Virus record (IMG/VR): IMGVR_UViG_3300031702_000029
Span: 1 to 33,117 of that record
DNA from: a virus
Reading direction: 5' to 3' (one strand)
DNA length: 33,117 bases
Shown: positions 16,301-28,300 of the stretch, one piece after another
How the letters are laid out: the number at the start of each line of letters is the position of its first letter
Numbering within the stretch: the stretch's first letter is position 1
Notes under the pieces: model-generated
The model's input: the letters and a program-made list of their open reading frames with translations, nothing else
The model's database searches: none
Told to the model about the DNA's origin: nothing
Position numbers and translations under genes: made by a program

Positions 16301-19300
16301 CCAGATACTCTGTCAAACTTACATCTAATATGTGCGGACCTTGCTTTACCTTCGCCAAGTATTGGACTTAACCTAGCTACAGTGCCACCGTCAGTTAATG
16401 ATCCTATTACTTCAATAGTCGGCGCTGTCAAGTACCCGCTTCCTAAATTTGTAACTGTTACACTAGTAACTTTTTGATTACCAATATATGCTTGTGCTGT
16501 TGCTCCAGTGCCGCCGCCGCCGCTAATAACAAGTTTTGGTGGATCAGTATAGCCACTACCTGAATCTGCAATACTTATTGACGTTAACTGGAAGCCAGCA
16601 TTGTCTAACCAATGTTTGCTAGGATAATTAGCAATGTCAGACAATCCTGACACTACTTTCCCGTCAATAATTTGAACGCTTTGTGGAATAATCTTTCCTG
16701 CTTGTTCGTCATAATATGGCGTAAGATCAAAATCAGTAATAGTATTATTTGCTGGATCTGTTTTTTCATAAGAACTTAAATATTCTCTTATCTTAGTCTT
16801 ATAAGGTTTCATTTCTTCTACATAGTTTTGGTAACTTGGCAAGCTATCGTTTTGGAATGTAATTTTCTGTGCTAATTCTCCAACGTTGTGTTTAGCTGTT
16901 ACAAAACTAGTTTTAAACGCCCAGTCAACATTTGGCTGTTCACTAAACACGTATCTTAAACTTGCAAAAAATAATTCGTTCCAGTGAATTGCTAAGTTAT
17001 CAACAAGTATATTATTTTTTAGAATACTTAATATTTTTCTAAACTCAGTATTTGGCTCCGTATCATAAAATAACTTATCAAAACTTGCGCCGTCGTATGC
17101 AATACTAGCACTAGTAACATCATACAATGAATTTTTAAATTCTATAGTTCCGTTTTCTCTACCAACAGTATTGTAGTTAACTGAATAGTCAGCAGTGTCT
17201 CGGTCGTCTACTTTCTTTAGTAGTAACCAACCGCCTGTACCGACACTGTTAATTTTTACAACATCGCCAATAGCATCATCTAGCCCATATATTTGATAAC
17301 TTGAGTCAACTGTATGATTTATAAATGTAAATTGATTATAAGTTGTAGCATACCAATCTTTGTAGTTCCAATATAAGTTAACATCATAACTCTGAGTTAA
17401 TGTCCTAATGTACTCATTACCGTTCCACTGATAAACACTCCATTTACCCCCAACACTTTCGTCATTTTTAACTAGTACTGAGAAACGCCTAACTGTTATT
17501 GATAAAGTAGAAGTATAATTTTCACCAGCGGTAATAATATTAACTGCTGAAATTGTTCCGTTAACATCTAACGTAAATTCTAATTCTGCTCCTGTGCCTT
17601 CTTTACTAATAATTTTATATGTAGGAGAAGTAATATATCCTTGTCCGCCATCAACTATTTGTACATTAACAACAGAACCGTTTTCAACTTCAAGTGTTAA
17701 TACTGCTGGTTTTACTTTAGCAATACTAACAAATCCAATTTCTGCATAACTGTCAGCCGTTGTATCAAATTTACCTGTAACTATTGTAGGCTGTGGATCA
17801 AACTGTGTTAGTTTAGATAAATCAAAGTCATCAACTACTAAGTTCTTACTTAATACATTGTTAGCACGTTCTATAAATTGTTTTCTTGCTTCAGTTTTAT
17901 TAATAAACCAACTCTGCCTAGGTTCGTTTAGTGCTCCGTATTTTTCTTTAACTGAAAGATTAATATCCGGAACTGGTCTATCATTTTTATCAAGACCTAC
18001 TAAACTATCAAACCATTTTTCTTCAATTCCAATATTAGGCACACTTGTTACATGGCCATCACTAACTAGCTGATATTGAATATGTGTAGGTTGCTGTTGG
18101 TTTTCAATAGTCCACCAGTTAAAGCTAATTGCAGTATTTGTATTTTCAATAAACGATTCGCAATTATGAATTGCAAACTTATTATTACCTAATATAGCAA
18201 CAAATTTGTAATTCATTGATGCAGGGTCAGTAATATATCTAATTACATCAGCACAAGTAACTACTCTATTTTCAATTTCAGGTAGCGTAGCTTTAGCTCT
18301 AACCCAATAATAATAGTAAGTAGTAAAGATCTGTGTTGCACTGTCGTATCTTCTACGAGTACTATATGCATTGTCACTATACTTGGTAGTTCCGCTTATG
18401 TTCTTTGCAATACCTGCTTCGGTATCAGCTTGTCCATCCCATTCACTCGGTAATAATGTGCTTTCAATCCATTCATAAACGTCAATTTGTGTATTTGGAA
18501 ATAACTTATTAAAATTAGCAGAGGATTCTGTAATATCTCCTTGATGATGATTAATAAATTTAGCACTATCAATATCCCACCAAAGTTTTCCAACCCATTT
18601 GTCTGATGTGTAATCTAATTCTCTTGCAGTTAATCCAGATGCTGTTAACGCTGTGTTATACGATGCCGGATCATAACTAGTTTTGAAGCTAATTTCTTGT
18701 TCTGCAGGGCCAGCAATTTTTCCTTGGATTGGATCAATATAATCAAGGTATGTTACTAGCTGATTAGTTGTTTTATCGTATAAGTGTACGCCTTTAAACT
18801 TAGAAGTATCAGCTGGAATTACAGGAGATCTTAAAGTTTTCCAAGATGTTGAAGCTATTGGCTTGCGATATTCTGCAACTAATCCTTTATCTAAAATACT
18901 ACTGTTAGGTACTTGTTGCTTTGGCAATCCAACGTAAATGTGATTATTATTTACTGTTAGCCTGTTGCCAAAATCTTGTGTGTCAAGGTTGTATGCAAAG
19001 TCCTGACTGTACAATAATGTATTGTTTATAATTTCATATATACTTATTACACCACTACCTGCGTCTACCACAGTAAATTCAGTTGATCCATTATCTAACG
19101 AAGTAGTATCAGTATCGAATGTAGTTGCTGTAATGTTGTCGCCGCCACGTGATGTAACTGCTAATGTACTACCGTCAAAATCAAGTTTAGATCCAAACTG
19201 TGTATTATTACTAGTATCTACCGGACGAAGTGTTTGTGAGTAAACATAAGTGTTGCCTGATTGTACATACAAATATACACAGCCGCCTCCGTCTACTAAG

Positions 19301-22300
19301 TCACTGTTTAATGGAGCACCAACTGCGATCTTAGTGCCGTCATTTGACACTGCAATCGTTGATCCAAAGTCTTCAGTTATGTTAAACGGTTCTAGTATTT
19401 GTGAATACTCAAAGCTCGCATTGTTTAGTCTGTAAACTACAACTTTTCTATTTGTAATACTACTATCTAGTCCTAGTACTGTATCTCCTGATTCAATTTC
19501 ATATACACTTGTATACATTGAATTTGAAATCATTACACTTCCGTCTAAACTAACATCAAAATCAGTACCAAATGCTTCTAAGTTTGCTTGCTCTAGTGTA
19601 CTTTCAACTAATGAAAAGTTTGTGTCGTTTGGTACATACCCTAATAAATCAACACCGGAAGTTTGTGCAGTCCACTGACTTACATTAAACACTCCTGGAA
19701 TTAAGTTAGTAGTTGCTTTATATACAGTGTCGCCAACTCTTACATATTCATTTTCATAATAAGTCGATACCTGTGAAAAATCACCTCGATAATTTGCTTG
19801 TACTGACAATGCCCAATTTTCTGTAGCATTTTTATTTACAAAGTAAATCCTACCTTGATTACCTTCGGTTCCATTGCCTTCAGCATGAATAAACAATTTA
19901 TAACTACTATTAGTAGGCTGTACAAATTTTAACTTTGTTCCTAGCTTTCTAAAGTCAGCACTATTTGGTACTGTGTAATAATTTATAAGTTTATAATCAC
20001 TACCTTTAAGTTCATAAACAGCAAATGTACCTTGCTCAGTTAAGTTAGTTTCATATCCGTTTGTTGCAAGAGGTAAGTTGTAAACTCTTTCCCAATCTAA
20101 GTTAATACTAGATGGCGGAGTAGCAGTTGCATTAATACCCTGAATTACAGTATCTGAATATAGCCAATATTCCAAATCTCTAAGATAGTTAGTGCCAGAC
20201 GCTACAATAGGAATATTAACACCTGTATCAAATATTATTAACGGACCTGAGATGGTATTTTCTAAATGCGTATTACTCACTGGGCCAATAATTCTTACTG
20301 TTGAATCATTTTCAATAAACGATACATTTGAATTTGCACTAAAGTCTGATCCTAGTGCCCAAGGGCCGCTTTTATCTTTTAAGAAAAGCCTAACTGTACT
20401 AAATGATCTTTCAACATATGCAACAGTTGCCGTATTACCTGATGCAGAGTCTGTTACTATTGCTCCGACTGTTGGGATAAACGGATCACCATTTAGATCA
20501 AAGTTAGTTAATCTAACTTCAGTCCAACCGTTCCAAATATCTACAATAGTTTGCTCTTTATTAATTCCTGTAAAAGTTAATCCAAGTGCTGACGGATCTT
20601 GTACTAATCCATTAACTCTAATTTCATTTAACCACATGCTAACTTTATCATTAACATTGAGACTGTTGCCATGTGCTAACGGAGTTCTAACAAACCATTT
20701 TGAATCAACAACTTGTACATCACTCTGTCCTTGGGTATGTGATAGTATGCCAACATAAGAAGCGGCTGTTGGAGTTGCAGAACTTTGTAATTGTTTAGTA
20801 TCAAGTATGTTACTAAAGTACGGATTATTAACTACGTTATTTTGTAGTGTAATATTTGATACTACAAGATTAGGATTTGTATCTGTTAAATTACTAGTTG
20901 TGAATGAACTTCCTACATCTACTTTCCACCATCCTGTATAATAATCGTCTGTGATCGGTAATACAGTTTCATATGCTCCAACTAGAATACCATTAGAGTA
21001 AATTGATCCAGTAGCTTCAAATACTCCATTTACGTTATTAACATAAACAGTCATTTGATTTTCGTCATTAAACTTTCTGTACGCTATTGTTGCTCTACAA
21101 GTAGCAGTTGTTATTTCAGATCCAACATCTGGTATTGATAACGCACTTTGAATATATGCAATATTTTGTACTTTACTAACAATAGTGTGTTGGCCTTCAA
21201 TAAATGCTTGTGTGAGTGTAGTATCGCCATTAAACGGAGCCGTTCCCGCTTGTGCAGATGTTATATAATTATTCCATTTCAGCGTTAAAATGTCGCCGGC
21301 TTTGGTGCCTTCAAATTGTTCTTTTTCAGCCCTGATTAAAATGTGGTCAGTTGCTTCAGTAGTACCAAGAGCATAATCACCCCGGGCCATAAACTCAACA
21401 GTAGGATAACTTTGACTGTTAGTATCATAATCATTTACTATACTTTGCTGTCCTGATGCAGTATTACTAAACACCTGTAGTGCATCAGCATCAACATTTC
21501 TATCAGCTTTCCAAAGTTGCGAGGAGTAAAGTACAATGTCGCCTGCAACATAAGATAGTGTATTAGCATAGTCGCCTTTTAGTTTACTCTTGGTGTTTGA
21601 AGCATGCGGTGAACCAATAGCTAAGTATTTGCCATCTGGGCTTAGTGCAACACTTTGTCCAAAGCCGCCGTTTGAATCAAACAATAATGTCTGTTCGTCA
21701 ATTTGTTGTAAAAAGCCAAAGTCAGTATTGTCACTAGGCCTTTGGAAGATATAAACACTACCGTTTAAATCCTTAGGAGATGTAATAGCAATGCGATTAT
21801 TATTTTTAGTTACACTAACTGCGCTACCGAAGTCTTTCTCACTAGAATCAAAGTTTAAACCTAAAGAAGTATTAATAATATCCGACTTTAATTCATATAC
21901 TTGTTTGTTTTGTAAAACAGTCCATCTGCCAGTATCATCATCGTCTACCCAAAGAGTACTTGTTGCACTAGTGTTGCCTGTTAAAGAAAACTGTGTATTT
22001 CTGTCTGCCTTAATACTTTCGTTTGCTGTTGCAAGTGTAGGTAATCTAGCTGGAACAAATTTTATTACGTATCCGCTAGTACTGCTTGACGCTACTACAT
22101 CTGTTGTAGAAGCAAGCCTAACTACATTAAGAGAAGCACTTATAACTTTATAAAACCCGTCTGTGTCGGCATCAACATTACTAATGCTAATAATTTCTCC
22201 AGCTTCAAAGTTAGCTACTCCGGTTACTGTGATTGTAAATACATCTTCCTGACTCTCTGTTACTTCAGTAATTTTGTAATCAGTTTTTTCTGACTTATAT

Positions 22301-25300
22301 ACTGACCAACTTAGACCGCTTTTGTCTTTAGCTGTCCAAATATATGTGCCTACAGACACCGGATCTTGTGTTAGTATATCGTCGTAGTTAAGTAGAGATA
22401 ACGCAACATCAGAAGGATTAACGTATCCTGCTGTTTGTGTGTAACTATTATCATCATTAAAGAACTTAGTCGGAAACGGTGTATGCGTATAATCTTTAGA
22501 TTTAACGTAAATGTTATTACGGTCTAATCTATAAATTAAACTTGTGTCTTGTGGATCAACTACATCAACTAATTCAACTAATTGAGGTTCTTGTCTATAC
22601 GTTGCTTCGTTAAGTAATATATCAAATTGATCGTTACCGTCAGTTGCACCGTAACGTCCTGCACGGATTGCCCATTCTTCATAAAACTCTAAGCTGTCTT
22701 TACTTGCGCTTCCAAGTTTATCAAACAATTTAGTAAGAACATTTTTAGTACCCTTATCTTGAATTGCTCCTTGATAAAATTTAAACTGACTTACATCATC
22801 TGTAATAATATTTTCAAGGTACTTACGTTTTTGATATCCGATTGTGTGTTGTGCTAAACGCTGTTGTTCAATGTCAAAATTATCACTATCTAGATCAAAG
22901 AAGTCTGCAAATTGCTTAGCCTTGTAGTCGAGGTTTGGCAATAATCCTTGTTCTGGCTTTTTAGGTAATATTAAAAACTCACTGTCATTAAACGTCCTTG
23001 AACCTACAATATTAACTGATGCAACATAGTAGTACTGTTTATATTTTACTAGTGAGCCAATTGAATAATCTTTCCAAGCAAGCCATTCAGTAACTACTGC
23101 ATCATCAAATATAAATCCTGGAATGTTATAAGAACCGTTCCATTCATCAGATCGGTATCCTTTAACTTTAATTCTTTCTTGTCTATAACCTTGTGCTCTG
23201 TTATATATTACGTCACCAAACACTGTGCTGTTATCAATAATAACTACGTGTTCATTTTGTATTACTGGAATTTTAAGATGGTAAACTCCGTCTTGCGTAT
23301 TCTTTACACGAAGCCCAAATTCATTAGTATTATCTCTTTCAGTAGTTGCAAAGTCAGAAAGCAAACGCTTGCCGTCTGCTTTTAACAAACTATAATCATA
23401 AAAATTATCATAAATGTCGTCTACTACTGTATAAGGTTTTCCAAACGCTATTGTATTTGCACTCGGACTAACTGTTAAAATTGTACCGGTTTCCCAATTC
23501 TGTGTTGTCCAGAATAAGAATTCTTTAGCACTTAGTCTCCAGTTTTCAATTTCTTGAATAGTTTGGTTGTAGTTGTCAAATTTAAAGCCTACGCTAGTAA
23601 GGTATTTTTGATACCCCATCATAAGATCTACAACATCTTGCTTGTCACGATACAAAGTTCCGTATTGTACTTCGCTAAGTGTATCTGTATATGTATCTGA
23701 AATTCTAGCAGATGCTCCACCTTCAATTGGTAGTTCGGCAAGCTGTTGGAAATTGCCCGCATCAAATGCATCGCCGGCGGTGTGTGATACTTTTACACGG
23801 AAATAGCTATCACCAGATTCAACAATTTGTCCAGTTTCATATCGTTTGCCAGCAGTATATATTAAGAAGTTTTCACTTATGCCACCGATCGTAATTACTG
23901 GATCATTGCTTTTTGCTCTAGGTGGATAGTACTTAAAAATTGGACTATCTTTATCATAGCCTTTGACAATGTATCCTGATGGTGTGATTTCAACAATCAT
24001 TCCACTGTACGAGTAAACATCTAATGGAATACTTTTTGTTAAATGTATACGATAGTTTTCTTCTGGAACAAAAACGTTCCCTTCATTAGTAGGAGTTCTT
24101 GCATCAAGTATTAATCTAAATTTAGACTTTTGTGTAAATCCACCAATTTTAGATGCTAACTTATTTTCAATATTAGTAAGGTTTGTTTTGTACTCTGTAA
24201 ATCTAAGTGTTTGATTAGAAGCAAGATATCCTTGTACATAGTTTACAATACCTGCTGTAAGTACTCTGTTACTATCTGTTACGCCATTTGGGAATTGCAA
24301 GTTAATTAATTCAATACGCTTGCTAGTGTCTTCATATACTAGTTGCTCTGCACTGTTACGAACAATTCTACTTCTGTCAAATGCTAGACCAAAAAATTGT
24401 GCAGGTTGATTCAATGCCCAGGCTGTCATTAACGAGAACGGATAATGTGAACTTTTACGCCAAGCTGATTCAACCGGTGCTTCGTCACCAAACGTAAACT
24501 CAGAATCATATGTGCTATCTATGCCGCCTTGTGCATAACCTGTCTGACTAGGCGGTAATAAATTTCCGCTTTCATCTACAGGAATATAGTTATACATTTG
24601 TGCATTTTTAAATTTATTTCGATATGTTACTTTTTTATTAGGTTCACGAACAATACCATTTGCTAAGTCTTCCCAAAGGATAAGGTTATTACTAGAATAC
24701 GGTGCTGATCCGTATACTGATTCAAACCAAGTTGGCTTTTCTTTTAGGCCTAATACTTCCCAAGGATGACTGTGTGGTCTATCTGTATTATAAAGATCTT
24801 TATATATAGACCTCCAAAATCCGCTTAGTGGTTCGTTAGCAAAGTTACCTGCTTTACCATAATAGTATGTAAATCCGTTGCCAGCTTTATAATATGTGTT
24901 AGTAACATAATCAGGAGTGCCAACTGTTTCTAACCATCTGTTAAAATCAGAAATCATTGTTTTTGAAATCTTCTTTCTAGTAAAGCCAGTTTTTCTATTT
25001 TGACTTTCAACAAAATCTGCAATGTCAACAATACTTTCATTGTATGGAAGTTTTAAGTTATTGTAGATTCTTTTTTCTAAGTCTAATAATAATCTGTCTC
25101 TAAAGTCGCCAAAGCATTTCCATATTGATCCGTCGTGTCCTTGTAACACTGCCTGAGCATTTGGATATTCAATATAAGATTGCGAATCGTTAGTAGCATG
25201 ATTCATATTACTACTAGGCATATAAAATACTGTGTTAGTCCCAGCAAATACATGGGTGTGCGCTAATCCTGTTCCGTTATTCCTAAGGTCTTCTTGTTGA

Positions 25301-28300
25301 GCCGATACTTCATCAGTAAATAATGGATAGAACCAACCAACCTTACCTTTGTATGACAATGTTGTTGTTTCGTCTCTAGCATAGATTTTGTAAGGGCCAG
25401 TTACATCAGTTGATTCACTAATGTACGTGTCGTCTAAATATATTTCTGGAGTAAACTTAGGATAAAGACCTAGTTTAGTTGGAGTAGGCGGAACCCAACA
25501 ACCATCAGTTGAGAGGAATTCGTATACATCTAAAATGTCGCCTGCTGTTGGTGCATTAACTAATGTTAAAAATCCACTACTACTAACTGTGTAATCTTTG
25601 TTTAACACAAGTTGTGTTTCGTTTAGATATGCAAGTACTGCTAATTGTGATAATTTTGTAAAGTCAACACCACGGGCTAATGAAAATATTGTTTGTGACT
25701 GATCTTCAATAATATGCGAAACCTTAGAATCACCACCGTGTGGTATCATATCACTAAAGTAAAAAGGATCATCATTTGTTTTAGTTTCATTAAGTGTGAT
25801 TAACACGCTATCTACATGCAATTTATCAGTACTATCAACACCAAGATCATTAGCTACTCTTAAAAATTCTCTTTTAAATTTGATGTATTCAATACCGGAA
25901 TACTTCATAGCTTCAATTGCATCGTAGTCCTTGTCTGTCAAGTTATATAATGCAAGGTTAATTGGTCCACTATGCTGAACAAACTTTAAGCCAAACGGTG
26001 CTACTTTGCCCAAGTCCCGTAAGTTGCTCACTCCCGGATACGTTCCTACAAATCCGTCAACATTATCAACAATACTATCTACGTGATCTAATACTTCGCC
26101 TAATGTAAAAGTAGTTACATTTTCGTTTTGCGGATTTTTTTCAAAGTTTATTGGAAACTCGTAATATCCATTACTAGTTTTTGCCGCACTTGAACTTGTT
26201 TTAATAACTAAACTATTATTTAAAACTAAATTAGTATTAAAAGTAACATATGCATAACCATTAACTCTATTAATAGTATAATCAACACCGTCTCTTTTTC
26301 TAACATTATCTACGTAAACTTTAACTACTAAATCATTTAAGTCGCCGCTTCTATTATAAACATCAACAATAAAGTTATTAGTTCTTTCATTAGTTACAAC
26401 TTGTTGGGTAACAACTAATTGCTGAGATTTAGCAGGAGCCGTTGTCCATGCTGATTGATTTACAAATGTAGTTCTATTAGAATATTTCTTTAATAGTGCA
26501 GTATCAGTACTAACTGTATAAACTTCTGCTAATTCATCATATCGATATGTATCTGATAATAGATTAAAATCAAAAACAATATCTCCGCTGTTTTGGATAG
26601 TTCTGTACGATAGTGGAAATCCTAGCTCGGTATCATCTGCTCCTAAGCCAACTTTATAACTAAAGATTTTATTACCTACAAAACTACTAGATTCTAATGC
26701 AGATAATTGTGTTCCTTCATCGTTATATAAATCAAACAACGGTTGTTGGTTAACTTTTGTCTTGTTTTGTGCTTGTTTCCAAGTTGTTCCGGTGTAATAA
26801 AAAATCTTACCTTTGTATTTTACTCCAGACTTAGATAATACTGTTTCGTCTTGTAATGGAGTAGTGTCAGTAGTTTCTTTAAGAGAAATTTGCGTGTTGC
26901 CATTTTGACTAATAAACGATACTTGATAGATCTTGCCTGATACAAACGAATCTGGATCAGCAGTAAACAATACACGCATTCCAGTAACTAATTCAATTCC
27001 GTCTACAAAGTAACCTGCTTGTCCTTCAATATCTGAAAATACATCTTTAGTAACAGTATCAATTAAGTCTACTGCGGTTTTTGCTTCAGTACCGAAGTTG
27101 AATAGCTTTAGTCCTGCGTCAAATTCAACAATAGGCCGTGTAGCTCTATAATTCTGATCTAATACAACCGGCACACTATTAATAGTTGCAATATTTTCAA
27201 TTACGCTTCTATGTGTCCACTTGTTATATCTTGACCATTGGTTCCTATCCTTAGATGCTCTGTTAATAACAATATAATCTTTTAGTATAGCATATGATGT
27301 TGCATCGTCAAACGGTAATGCCGCAAATCCTTGATTATCAAACTCAGTTGATACATCAGTTAAGTAGTCTGCGGTAATAACAAGATCTTCTTCTGAAATA
27401 AGTTGTATTGAATCGCCAACACCTTCAACATACCAAGAACCTTTACCGTACTGTTCAGGAGTAATTTTTCCGTAAAACTTTATTTTCATGCCATTAGTTA
27501 ATGCATAACCATTTTGCATAGTATAAGTTTTTTTGCCAATTATTGCTGAGGCAACGTCTAATTCGGTATTGTCTCTAATATCTTTAATAACAATGAGTCC
27601 CGAAGCTTCGATGTCATTGCCATTAACATAGTATAGGTATTCAGGAGACTCTAAATTAACTGTCCAAGTAATAACACCTTTTTCAATATTATTTTTGTTA
27701 ATTCCAGTAGTATACAAATTAGTAGTATCTTCGTTATCTCTAGTAGTTCTAATGCTAAATGGCATATCTACTGTGTTAACGTCAAACTTATAAGTCTGTC
27801 CTCTATACAACGTTAGTGTAGGATTGTTTACAATATTTTCATCACTAAAAATATAACTGTTATTATCAACATTGTCTTGACGCTTAACATTATATGTACT
27901 AGTAATATTCCTGGCGGCGCCGTAAACAGGAACTTCATTAGGTCCTGCTGGTAACCAATAGTATTCTCTAAAGTTTACAAACTTATCAAAGTTAACATGT
28001 GGATCCCAAGAATAATATTCTTGAGAGTTAAACAAACTGTGATTGCTATTATCTGTGTTTCTAATTTTAGCACTGTTTGTAAAATCTCTATAATCTCTAT
28101 AAAACGTAGTATTGCCCAAATTATTAGTAATTGTAGCAACAGGTTCTAATTGATAATTTTGTCTGTTATCACTAACTTCTTGTAAGTAATTGTCACCGGC
28201 TTTAAATGCTTTAGCATCTTTTCGACCAATAAACCCATCAACCTTTTCAACAACACCTGGTTGCATCATTTGATCAAGGGTGCTACTTAGAAACTTTTTA

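Noticed and set aside
18396-18593. Minus-strand open frame of 65 codons within the giant gene
   Set aside because: Out of frame with the giant protein, no ribosome site noticed, and composition fits a shadow frame; the same holds for the short minus-strand frames at 5458-5655 and 30221-30496.
20192-20758. A 188-codon plus-strand open frame inside the giant gene
   Set aside because: The longest antisense frame, but it mirrors the codons of the giant protein (Thr/Asn/Val-rich sense gives Val/Leu/Pro/Ser-rich antisense) and has no motif of its own.
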